Positions 17,961 to 25,307 of a DNA stretch of 64,000 nt are shown here, one piece after another. The stretch lies in the NCBI RefSeq assembly GCF_001185345.1, contig NZ_KQ236743.1, positions 840,217-904,216 on the forward strand, written 5' to 3'. This stretch comes from Dorea sp. D27. Lineage in GTDB: Bacteria; Bacillota; Clostridia; Lachnospirales; Lachnospiraceae. Under the pieces are notes generated by a model. It had not been told where the DNA came from. It was given only the letters and a program-made list of their open reading frames with translations, and did not search any database. The position numbers were made by a program, and so were the translations under genes. Each line of letters starts with the position of its first letter. Positions within the stretch are counted from its first letter, which is position 1.

Positions 17961-20132
17961 TTGAAAAATAAAAAGAATCATATCTGGGTGGCATTGACGA
18001 TTATTGCAGCCTTTGTTTTGTTTGCCTTTTTCGGCCTCGGGGATGACCTGAAAGGGGTACGGGATATGCGGCTTGGCATAGATATCAAAGGAGGCGTGGA
18101 GGCGGTATTCGAGCCTGTTGGGATGAAACATGCGCCATCCGCGCCTCAGCTCGAGTCTGCGAGAAATGTTATCGAAAGCCGGCTGGACGCAAAGAACATA
18201 ACAGACCGGGAAGTCACGGTTGACAAAAAAGAAGGCCATATCATCGTACGATTTCCGTGGAAGTCGGATGAAAAAGAGTTCAACCCGGAAGCCGCGATAT
18301 CTGAGCTTGGTGAGACAGCCAAGCTTACGTTCAGAGACCCGGATGGAAACGTACTGATTGAGGGGCAGAACGTTAAGAACAGCCAGCCTGTCAAGAATAC
18401 CGAGACGGGAGGTTATGAGGTGCAGCTTTCTTTTGACAGCAGGGGGACGAAAGAATTTGCCGAGGCCACGGGAAGCCTTGTAGGACAGCAGCTGCAGATC
18501 TATATGGACGATACTTTGATCTCTTCACCTGTCGTACAGCAGAAGATTACCGGCGGGGAGGCGGTAATAAACGGCATGGAATCGATGGACTCGGCCAGAG
18601 CGCTGTCTGAAAAGATTCATGCAGGAGCGCTGCCTTTTTCCATGGAGACTACAAATTATAATACGATCAGCCCGAGTCTCGGCAACGATGCACTGAAGGC
18701 TATGGTGGCCGCCGCTGCCGTATCATTTGCATTGATCTGCATATTTATGATATACAGCTACAGGCTGCCGGGAGCAATCAGCTGTATGACGCTTGTGTTC
18801 CAGATGTCGCTTCAGATACTGGCCCTGTCGCTTCCGCAGTATACATTGACACTGCCAGGGATAGCAGGACTTATCCTGTCGGTGGGCATGGCGGTTGATG
18901 CTAATATTATTATCAGTGAACGGATACAGGAAGAACTGAAACGGGGGAAACGTGTGCGGCAGGCCGTGAAAAACGGGTACAAGAATGCCTTTTCTTCCGT
19001 GCTGGACGGCAATATCACGACGGCAGCCGTGGCTCTGATATTGATGCTGTTCGGTTCAGGTACGATGCTGAGCTTTGGCTATACCTTGTTTACCGGGGTC
19101 ATCATAAATCTTCTGGCAGGGGTATGGCTGTCCCGTTTCATGCTTACGTCTGCAGTCCGGTACGATATGTTCCACGATGAGAATATGTTCCGAAGAAAAA
19201 AAGAGCAGAAGCTGCTCAGGCTCGCATCAGGGCGCAGGAAAGTCTATCTGATTACAGCCGCGGTGCTGCTGGCTGGCGCCGCTGCCAGCGCTGCGAACGG
19301 TATCAGGCTGGATACCCAGTTTACCGGCGGAGCGATTCTCCGCTATACATATACGGGCGAAGCCGATACGGCACAGGCAGAGACGCTGGCGGAAGGCATA
19401 CTGGACCGCCCTGTCAGTACACAGATATCAGAAGATCCGGTGTCCGGCCAGAAGAAGCTTATCCTGACGCTGGCCGGGCACAGAGGAATTGCTCCGGATG
19501 AACAGGAAAAGGTGCTGGAAGCACTGAACAAGGATGGAGAAGCAGAATATATGCTGTCAGAGACATCAGTGGTCGAACCATACATCGGAGCCAAGGCGCT
19601 TAGAAATTCCGCCGTTGCAATCGGCCTGTCCTCGCTGTTTATCGTACTCTATATCTGGATACGTTTTTCCGCACTCTCAGGGTTATCGGCCGGCATAACG
19701 GCTGTGATTGCCCTGCTGCACGATGTAGCTATCGTATTCTTTGTGTTCGGGGTCGGCAAGATACCACTGAACGATGCTTTTGTAGCAGTGACATTGACAA
19801 TCATCGGGTATTCCATCAATGATACCATTGTCCTTTATGACAGGATACGGGAGAATCTGGCACATCAGGCAAGAAAGAAGGAAGGCCTGTGCATGCTCGT
19901 GGACCGGAGTATCACAGAGACGATCGGCAGGTCTGTCAGGACCGCGTTTACAACAGCCCTCTGCGCGGCGGTCGTCCTTGCATTTTCATTTATGTATGAT
20001 ATCGGATCTATCAAGGTATTCGCGCTGCCACTTCTGGCCGGCGTCATCAGCGGATGCTATTCATCAGTCTGTATAGCCGGACCGCTGTGGATTACGTGGA
20101 AGGAGTTCAAAGAAAGGAGAACGAACAAGTGA
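17961..20132 (+). CDS. secDF: Protein-export membrane protein SecDF (SecD-SecF fusion)
   Basis: A 723-residue fusion of SecD and SecF, which use the proton gradient to help pull secreted proteins through SecYEG. The first membrane helix (about residues 8-24) is followed by the SecD mark LGIDIKGGVEAVF near residue 35, the P1 extracytoplasmic domain, and a six-helix RND block from about 240 with GMAVDANIIISERIQEE near 310. The SecF half starts near residue 420, has LDTQFTGGA near 450 and GYSINDTIVLYDRIRENL near residue 615. It starts with TTG at 17961, 10 bases after TTGGAGG. Fused SecDF is common in Firmicutes. Confidence 0.93.
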   Translation: MKNKKNHIWVALTIIAAFVLFAFFGLGDDLKGVRDMRLGIDIKGGVEAVFEPVGMKHAPSAPQLESARNVIESRLDAKNITDREVTVDKKEGHIIVRFPWKSDEKEFNPEAAISELGETAKLTFRDPDGNVLIEGQNVKNSQPVKNTETGGYEVQLSFDSRGTKEFAEATGSLVGQQLQIYMDDTLISSPVVQQKITGGEAVINGMESMDSARALSEKIHAGALPFSMETTNYNTISPSLGNDALKAMVAAAAVSFALICIFMIYSYRLPGAISCMTLVFQMSLQILALSLPQYTLTLPGIAGLILSVGMAVDANIIISERIQEELKRGKRVRQAVKNGYKNAFSSVLDGNITTAAVALILMLFGSGTMLSFGYTLFTGVIINLLAGVWLSRFMLTSAVRYDMFHDENMFRRKKEQKLLRLASGRRKVYLITAAVLLAGAAASAANGIRLDTQFTGGAILRYTYTGEADTAQAETLAEGILDRPVSTQISEDPVSGQKKLILTLAGHRGIAPDEQEKVLEALNKDGEAEYMLSETSVVEPYIGAKALRNSAVAIGLSSLFIVLYIWIRFSALSGLSAGITAVIALLHDVAIVFFVFGVGKIPLNDAFVAVTLTIIGYSINDTIVLYDRIRENLAHQARKKEGLCMLVDRSITETIGRSVRTAFTTALCAAVVLAFSFMYDIGSIKVFALPLLAGVISGCYSSVCIAGPLWITWKEFKERRTNK

Positions 20133-21760
20133 GAGGAACAGATATCTTGACGCTGCTTGGGGGACTGGCGCTGTTTCTGTATGGCATGCAGATGATGAGC
20201 AATGGCCTTGAGACAGCGGCGGGTAATAAGATGAAAGCGATTCTGGAGAAGCTGACCTCCAACGGAATCAAAGGCGTATTAGTGGGGGCGGGAATTACAG
20301 CTGTCATCCAGTCCTCGTCTGCCACCACAGTCATGGTCGTCGGATTTGTCAATTCGGGTCTGATGAGCCTGAACCAGGCAGTATGGGTCATCATGGGTGC
20401 CAATATCGGTACGACGATTACCGGACAGCTTATCGCTCTTGACATAGGTGCGGTTGCCCCACTCATCGCATTTGCCGGTGTTGCCTGTATCTTATTCGTA
20501 AAAAACAAGCGGATATGCCATATAAGCGAGATATTTGCAGGACTCGGCGTGTTGTTCATCGGAATGGATATGATGGGGAAGGCGATGGAGCCGCTGCAAG
20601 ACTCGGAAGCATTTATCCATTTTATGACAACCTTCAGCAATCCGCTCCTTGGCATACTGATTGGAGCCATATTTACCGCGGTTATCCAGTCTTCGTCCGC
20701 CTCCGTAGGGATTCTCCAGGCGCTGGCGGGAACCGGCATGATTCCGCTGTCCAGCGCGGTGTACATCTTGTTTGGACAGAATATCGGAACGTGCATAACA
20801 GCGGTGCTGGCCTCGATAGGAACGAAAACAAACGCAAAGCGCACGACCATTATACATCTGATGTTCAATATGATAGGGACGGCAGTATTCACATTTATCT
20901 GCATTGCCACGCCGTTTGTGTCCTGGATGGAAGCAACGGCGCCGGGGAACCAGATACAGCAGATTGCCAATATACATACGACATTTAATATCGTCACGAC
21001 ATTGCTGCTTCTGCCGTTCGGCGGCCTTATGGCCCGGGCGGCGGTGCGTATGCTGCCGGATAAAAAGGAAGAGGCAGATGAAATCAGACATCTGAGATAC
21101 CTTTCGCCCTTCGAACCGTCATATCCGGTAGGACATGCGGCTGCGGCACTGTCAGAGATTGAAAGAGAGGTGGACAGGATGCTTTCCATGGCCAGGAATA
21201 ATACGGCGGCAAGTTTTGACGCGGCGCTGGAAGGCGGGCATGGAACGCTGGAAAAGATTGAGGCGGCGGAAGAGTACATAAATTATCTGAATACGGAGAT
21301 ATCACGTTATATCGGGCGTCTGATGACAGTTGAGATGAGCGTGCAGGACTCGAAATGTATCAATGCCTATTATGTAATTATCAGCAATATAGAACGTATC
21401 GGAGACCATGCGGTAAACATAGCAGGGTATGCGGAAGATATGCGGAAATGGGGACTTTCTTTCTCAGAACATGCGCTGGATGATATAAGGAAGATGAAGC
21501 AGACGAGCCTGGAGACACTTGATATACTTGGGTTTTCAACCGGATCTTCAGGCAGGGAAATGCTGGAGAGGACGGCTCAGAATGAACAAAAGATTGATGA
21601 TATGCGGCAGAGCTATCTGAAAAAGCAGATCAAGCGGATGCAGAGTGGAGACTGCAGGGCAGAAGCCGGCCTTTTATTTTCTGAGATGCTGACTGATTTT
21701 GAAAGAATCGGGGATCATGCGCTCAATATTGCGGAACTATATTCTGAAATGTCAATCTGA
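20129..21760 (+). CDS. Na/Pi cotransporter family protein with PhoU-like C-terminal domain
   Basis: A 543-residue protein with two repeated Na/Pi-cotransporter membrane domains. Each carries the QSSSA motif (VIQSSSATTVMVVGF near residue 58 and AVIQSSSASVGIL near 187). A cytoplasmic PhoU-like helical domain (about 350-540) follows, with repeated ERIGDHA/N motifs. It probably imports phosphate with sodium. The GTG at 20129 overlaps the secDF stop (GTGA) and has AAAGGAGA upstream; earlier in-frame ATGs lie inside secDF and are unlikely. Confidence 0.9.
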   Translation: MRGTDILTLLGGLALFLYGMQMMSNGLETAAGNKMKAILEKLTSNGIKGVLVGAGITAVIQSSSATTVMVVGFVNSGLMSLNQAVWVIMGANIGTTITGQLIALDIGAVAPLIAFAGVACILFVKNKRICHISEIFAGLGVLFIGMDMMGKAMEPLQDSEAFIHFMTTFSNPLLGILIGAIFTAVIQSSSASVGILQALAGTGMIPLSSAVYILFGQNIGTCITAVLASIGTKTNAKRTTIIHLMFNMIGTAVFTFICIATPFVSWMEATAPGNQIQQIANIHTTFNIVTTLLLLPFGGLMARAAVRMLPDKKEEADEIRHLRYLSPFEPSYPVGHAAAALSEIEREVDRMLSMARNNTAASFDAALEGGHGTLEKIEAAEEYINYLNTEISRYIGRLMTVEMSVQDSKCINAYYVIISNIERIGDHAVNIAGYAEDMRKWGLSFSEHALDDIRKMKQTSLETLDILGFSTGSSGREMLERTAQNEQKIDDMRQSYLKKQIKRMQSGDCRAEAGLLFSEMLTDFERIGDHALNIAELYSEMSI

Positions 21761-21790
21761 TCATGTGCAAGTATTTGGAAGAGCAGCTTC

Positions 21791-22162
21791 TTATACAGCG
21801 GAATCTTTCACATGTCTCTTGATAGCGGCAAAGCTTTCGGCACTGATGACGTGCTCCATCCTGCAAGCGTCTTCCGCGGCAATGTCAGGAGCAACCCCCA
21901 GATCGGCAAGCCAGTTTGACAAAAAGGTATGGCGCTCGTACATCTTTTCGGCTATTTCCCTGCCTGACCTGGTCAGTGTAATATGCCCGTCCGGATCCAT
22001 CGATATAAATCCGTTGCTGCGCAGGTTTTTCATGGCAACGCTTATGCTCGGTTTGGAAAACCCGAGTTCATTTACAACGTCGATGGATCGCACGGCGGCC
22101 TTTCGCTGCTGCAGCATCAGTATCGTCTCCAGATAATTTTCTGCGGATTCGTGTATTTTCAT
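21791..22162 (-). CDS. DtxR/MntR-type metal-dependent transcriptional regulator
   Basis: A 123-residue regulator of the DtxR/MntR family. The N-terminal winged helix covers residues 1-60 (HESAENYLETILML, then LGFSKPSISVAMKNL). The dimerisation and metal-binding segment has ERHTFLSNWLADLG and EDACRMEHVIS at about 75-108. It lacks the SH3-like third domain of DtxR, as MntR does. It probably senses Mn(II) or Fe(II). It converges on the Na/Pi gene; its targets are not visible here. Confidence 0.88.
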   Translation of the reverse strand: MKIHESAENYLETILMLQQRKAAVRSIDVVNELGFSKPSISVAMKNLRSNGFISMDPDGHITLTRSGREIAEKMYERHTFLSNWLADLGVAPDIAAEDACRMEHVISAESFAAIKRHVKDSAV

Positions 22163-22202
22163 AAAGCGACCTGCTTTCCTTAAGATTTATGATTCTGGGA
22201 CA

Positions 22203-22231
22203 ATTATAGCAAGAGTAAAAACAGATTGCAA
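22203..22231 (-). promoter_or_regulatory. Promoter of the DtxR/MntR-type gene
   Basis: On the minus strand TTGCAA (22226-22231), 17 bases, then TATAAT (22203-22208) preceded by TGC, an extended -10. It lies about 40 bases before the start codon. Confidence 0.65.
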
Positions 22232-22239
22232 ATATTAGT

Positions 22240-22266
22240 TAAGACGACGTGCCGGTCTGTCGATAT
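22240..22266 (+). promoter_or_regulatory. Sigma-D (sigma-28)-like promoter of the yjfB-like gene
   Basis: TAAG (22240-22243), exactly 15 bases, then GTCGATAT (22259-22266). This is one base in each box from the Bacillus sigma-D consensus TAAA-N15-GCCGATAT. It lies 34 bases before the start of a putative motility protein, which fits flagellar regulon control. Confidence 0.65.
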
Positions 22267-22300
22267 ATGTTACATAAGGACATAAAAGGAGGTATGTACA

Positions 22301-22483
22301 ATGGATATGGCAGCGGGTATTGCAAAAGCAAGCATGGCATTGAGTTCCGCAAAGCTTCAGATGAATGTCAACCTCACCATGGCAAAGAAAACGATGGATA
22401 ATCAGGAAATGGCTGCACAGCAGCTTCTGGATATGCTTCCGTCTGTCCAGGAATTGGGACAGTATGTGGATGTCCGTGCTTGA
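22301..22483 (+). CDS. YjfB-like putative motility protein
   Basis: A 60-residue protein with the pattern of the YjfB family (DMAAGIAKASMALS near the start, then a MAKKTMDNQEMAA stretch). The family is annotated as putative motility proteins, and the exact role is unknown. It has an excellent ribosome site (AAAGGAGG) and a sigma-D-like promoter, which independently suggests co-expression with flagellar genes. It stands alone and is followed by a clean terminator. No flagellar structural genes are in this window. Confidence 0.75.
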   Translation: MDMAAGIAKASMALSSAKLQMNVNLTMAKKTMDNQEMAAQQLLDMLPSVQELGQYVDVRA

Positions 22484-22508
22484 CATCATGAATACCGTAA
22501 CAATTTTT

Positions 22509-22537
22509 AAGTGAGGAGGTAAGCTTCCTCACTTTTT
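22509..22537 (+). terminator. Rho-independent terminator after the yjfB-like gene
   Basis: AAGTGAGGA pairs with TCCTCACTT around a short loop and runs into a T-rich tail (22533-22540). It lies 25 bases after the stop codon. Confidence 0.9.
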
Positions 22538-22545
22538 CTTTGCCG

Positions 22546-22673
22546 GCAATCCAAGGCTGTCGCCTTGCCGCCGTTACCGGCGGATTATACCCGGTAATCC
22601 ACCGCTTGAAAAGTAAATGCCATTACATGGCGCTTCCTTTTCTGCGCTTGTGGCATAATGATTGCACTTGCGT
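22546..22673. repeat. Tandem 128-bp hairpin-rich repeat, copy 1
   Basis: First of two adjacent copies of a 128-bp unit. Within it lie consecutive small palindromes: CAAGGC/GCCTTG (22552-22567), CCGCCG/CGGCGG (22568-22583), GGATTA/TAATCC (22582-22600) and GCCAT/ATGGC (22619-22631). The unit ends with TGTGGCATAAT, a degraded extended -10. At the junction GATTGCAC and GTGCAATC form another hairpin. Confidence 0.9.
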
Positions 22674-22796
22674 GCAATCCAAGGCTGTCGCCTTGCCGCC
22701 GTTACCGGCGGATTATACCCGGTAATCCACCGCTTGAAAAGTAAATGCCATTACATGGCGCTTCCTTTTCTGCGCTTGTGGTATAATGATTGTACA
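22674..22796. repeat. Tandem 128-bp hairpin-rich repeat, copy 2, with extended -10 promoter
   Basis: Second copy, differing from copy 1 at only two positions over about 120 bases (one of them turns CATAAT into TATAAT). TG-G-TATAAT (22779-22787) is a good extended -10 and the best visible promoter for the molybdopterin genes starting at 22857. The repeat may therefore be a mobile or palindromic element that supplies a promoter. Confidence 0.85.
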
Positions 22797-22856
22797 AGAG
22801 GCGATTGCCAATAGATAAGGCGGAGGGTTTCTGCGGACGGAAAGGATGGTAAGAAG

Positions 22857-23360
22857 ATGGGAACATACAGATGGAAGACAGCAGTAATTACATTGAGCGA
22901 TAAAGGCTACAGAGGCGAGCGGACGGACGAAAGCGGTCCGGCTGTACGGGACATGCTCCCGGAAGAGGAATACGAAGTACGGGAAATCATTGTTCTGCCC
23001 GATGAGCAGGGACTGATTGAACAGGAGCTGATACGGTTAAGTGATGAAGAACGGATGGATCTAATACTGACTACAGGGGGGACGGGATTCTCAGAGAGGG
23101 ACTGTACCCCGGAGGCAACACTTGCTGTTGCCACGAGGAATGCGCAGGGGATTGCAGACGCCATGCGTTATTACTCCCTTCAGATTACGCCAAGGGCCAT
23201 GTTGAGCAGGGCGGTTTCGGTCATAAGACACAAGACGCTGATCATCAATCTTCCCGGAAGCCCAAAGGCAGTGCGGGAGAATCTCTCTTTTATCCTGCCT
23301 TCCCTTTTGCATGGCCTTGGCATATTAAAAGGGACCGATGGCGAATGTGCCAGAAGCTGA
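22857..23360 (+). CDS. Molybdopterin adenylyltransferase-type protein (MogA/MoaB family)
   Basis: A 167-residue protein of the MogA/MoaB family, which adenylates molybdopterin before metal insertion. Key motifs are LTTGGTGFSERDCTPEAT at about residues 64-81, the nucleotide/pterin loop, and NLPGSPKAVRENL near residue 130. It heads the pterin-cofactor island and is followed 33 bases later by a MOSC-ThiF fusion gene. The ribosome site is weak-looking (AAAGGATGG). Whether it serves tungsten or molybdenum cofactor cannot be told, but the tungsten enzymes and transporter nearby favour tungsten. Confidence 0.9.
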   Translation: MGTYRWKTAVITLSDKGYRGERTDESGPAVRDMLPEEEYEVREIIVLPDEQGLIEQELIRLSDEERMDLILTTGGTGFSERDCTPEATLAVATRNAQGIADAMRYYSLQITPRAMLSRAVSVIRHKTLIINLPGSPKAVRENLSFILPSLLHGLGILKGTDGECARS

Positions 23361-23393
23361 CGGTCTGCTTATGTTTTAATGGGAGGTGCGGTT

Positions 23394-24545
23394 ATGGAAG
23401 TTGGGAAGATCAGCGGTTTACACATATTTGAGGAAAAGGGGAAGCCCGGCATTGAGAAAGACAAGGTAAAGGTCTTAAAAGGCGGAGGGATTGAAGGAGA
23501 CCGCCATTGCTTTGACAAGGACAGACAGATCAGCATCGTGACAGGGGACACGCTTGCATGGATGCAGAAGCAGGAGGTGGAAGGCCTGTGCTTCCAAAAG
23601 TTCAAGGCGAATATTATTATAGAGGCCAGAGGAACAGATATACGGGGTACGAGGATCAAGGCCGGAGATACCGTTCTTGCAGTGGAAGGGAAGAAACGCT
23701 GTTTTGAAGGCTGCAGACGGTGTCAGGAAGAGATGGACTGCATGCTGAAAGAGTCTTGCTATTATGCATCGGCCGTCTCGGACGGGGAGTTACATGTGGG
23801 GGATTTGATTCATTATGATTATAATTGGAACCGCTATGTAAGGCAGATGCTGGTGCCGGGAATCGGAAGGAAAGAACAGGAAAGGCTTAAGAATGCTTCT
23901 GTGCTCGTAATCGGCGCGGGTGGACTCGGCTGCCCCGTTCTGACCGTACTTTCGGAGGCCGGACTTGGCAGGATCGGGATTGTGGATGGCGATGTCGTGG
24001 AGGAGACGAACCTGAACCGGCAGTTTCTTTATAGTCCTTCGGACCTTGGAAAGAATAAGGCTGCATGTGCCGGAAGATGGGTGAAGGCGTTCCGTCCGGA
24101 CTGCCGTACGTCAATGTATACGGAATGGTTCACGGAAGAAAACGGAGCATCCATCATGGAGGACTATGACCTTGTGATAGCGGCGGTTGACCGGGTACCG
24201 ACAAGGCTTTTGATCAACCAGATGGCGGTTTCCCTGCATAAGCCATTCATTGACGGCGCGATTGACGGCTTTTATGGGACGGTTACGGCAGTTCTGACGA
24301 AAGAAAGCCCTTGCCTTGCCTGCATGAATCCAGAGGGGAAGGAGCCTTTACATGTGAGCAGTTCTCTTGGAACGACGACGATGATCGTCGGAGCGCTGGA
24401 AGCGCAGTCCGCTCTGATGTATCTTGCGGGTATTCCTTCGCAGAACGGGTCTGTACTAAGTTATGACGGAATATATGGAACGCTTGAAGAAATCCCTGTA
24501 AAAAAGAATGCCCATTGTAGAGTGTGTGGAAATCGTCATATTTGA
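23394..24545 (+). CDS. MOSC domain-ThiF/MoeB-like fusion protein
   Basis: A 383-residue fusion. Residues 1-145 are a MOSC domain (GGGIEGDRH near residue 30; CRRCQEEMDC near 112 in the usual Cys region). Residues 150-383 are a ThiF/MoeB E1-like adenylyltransferase, with GAGGLGCPVL near residue 172, NLNRQFLY near 207 and a C-terminal zinc pair CxxC (CRVCG). MoeB activates the C-terminal Gly-Gly of MoaD for sulfur transfer, and MOSC domains are linked to sulfur handling on the pterin cofactor. Joining them in one chain is unusual. The ATG at 23394 follows GGGAGGTG; an ATG at 23379 would put that site inside the gene. Confidence 0.85.
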   Translation: MEVGKISGLHIFEEKGKPGIEKDKVKVLKGGGIEGDRHCFDKDRQISIVTGDTLAWMQKQEVEGLCFQKFKANIIIEARGTDIRGTRIKAGDTVLAVEGKKRCFEGCRRCQEEMDCMLKESCYYASAVSDGELHVGDLIHYDYNWNRYVRQMLVPGIGRKEQERLKNASVLVIGAGGLGCPVLTVLSEAGLGRIGIVDGDVVEETNLNRQFLYSPSDLGKNKAACAGRWVKAFRPDCRTSMYTEWFTEENGASIMEDYDLVIAAVDRVPTRLLINQMAVSLHKPFIDGAIDGFYGTVTAVLTKESPCLACMNPEGKEPLHVSSSLGTTTMIVGALEAQSALMYLAGIPSQNGSVLSYDGIYGTLEEIPVKKNAHCRVCGNRHI

Positions 24546-24658
24546 CAAAAAAATAACAAAAGTGAAGCGGAAAATATAAAAAACATACAAAATACGACAT
24601 ATTTTTATGGTATTATCCGGCAATATATATTATACTATATATAAGAACAATTTAAAAA

Positions 24659-24764
24659 ACTCCGAGTCCTGCATTTCCGACGTATAGAACCGGTTACATA
24701 TACGGGAAAGCCGGACCAATGGGTATCACCGGGAACGGTGGTGCCTGCCTGATTGCGAAGGAGT
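24659..24764 (+). promoter_or_regulatory. Moco/Tuco-type riboswitch upstream of ferredoxin-AOR
   Basis: A structured leader whose outer stem pairs ACTCC (24659-24663) with GGAGT (24760-24764). Inside are a long arm (TTTCC and CGTATA with TATACG and GGAAA, 24674-24708), the conserved-looking GGTTACA and AAAGCCGG stretches, a GGAA-capped hairpin (CACCG/CGGTG, 24728-24741), and GGTGCCTGCC before the closing stem. From memory this matches the molybdenum-cofactor RNA motif. Whether it is the Moco or the tungsten (Tuco) variant is open; the AOR downstream favours Tuco. The bases between 24546 and 24658 are A+T rich, with no promoter that I can place with confidence. Confidence 0.75.
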
Positions 24765-24800
24765 CCATTATTATATCGGAGGATATAGTAATGGATTTTT
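24764..24800 (+). terminator. Terminator (expression platform) of the first Moco/Tuco leader
   Basis: TCCATTA (24764-24770) pairs with TAATGGA (24789-24795), continued by TATATC/GATATA, and is followed by TTTTT. It abuts the closing stem of the aptamer and shares one base with it, so cofactor binding could switch termination. Confidence 0.8.
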
Positions 24801-24827
24801 CTATGTAGAAAAGGAGGTATTTAGAGC

Positions 24828-25307
24828 ATGGGAAAACAGTTATTGATTAAACCCGAAAAATGCCTGGGGTGCAGAACGTGTGAACTCATCTGTTCCTTTG
24901 GGCATAATGGCGCGTTTAATCCGAGATTTGCCAATGTAAGCGTCATGGCATACGAAGAGGCGGCTATCAGCATTCCGGTCATGTGCATGCAGTGTGAGGA
25001 CCCCTGCTGTCTGGATGTCTGTCCGGTAGGCGCCATCTCCCGGGATGATAAGGACGCGGTCGTGATAAACACGGACAAATGCATCGGGTGCAAGATGTGC
25101 ATGAATGCGTGTCCGCTCGGCAATATCGGATTCAACACGGAGAGGAGACAGGTGCATAAGTGCGACCTGTGCGGCGGAGAGCCCAAATGTGCGAAATTCT
25201 GTCCCACCGGAGCGATTACATATGAAGACCCGGAAGAGGGGATTGACAGAAGGCGTGCTGTAGCTGACCACTTTAAGGATGTATTCGGAGAGGAGGCAAA
25301 AGCATGA
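24828..25307 (+). CDS. Polyferredoxin with four [4Fe-4S] motifs, AOR partner (HycB-like)
   Basis: A 159-residue electron carrier with 16 cysteines in four clusters: [11 protein letters not shown] (about residues 11-21), [13 protein letters not shown] (about 53-65), [11 protein letters not shown] (about 85-95) and CDLC...CAKFC (about 112-124). HycB/AorA-type proteins receive electrons from molybdo- and tungsto-enzymes. Its last four bases overlap the AOR start, so they are translationally coupled. It sits 27 bases after the riboswitch terminator, with AAAGGAGG as ribosome site. It should transfer electrons from the tungsten site to the NuoEFG-like subunits encoded downstream. Confidence 0.9.
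   Translation: MGKQLLIKPEKCLGCRTCELICSFGHNGAFNPRFANVSVMAYEEAAISIPVMCMQCEDPCCLDVCPVGAISRDDKDAVVINTDKCIGCKMCMNACPLGNIGFNTERRQVHKCDLCGGEPKCAKFCPTGAITYEDPEEGIDRRRAVADHFKDVFGEEAKA

Noticed and set aside
22546-22796. Possible CRISPR array
   Set aside because: There are only two long tandem copies with no spacers and no cas genes nearby, so a duplicated element fits better.
24542-24580. TTGACA before the first riboswitch as a promoter
   Set aside because: There is no -10 box at 16-18 bases; the next A+T-rich match is about 27 bases away.
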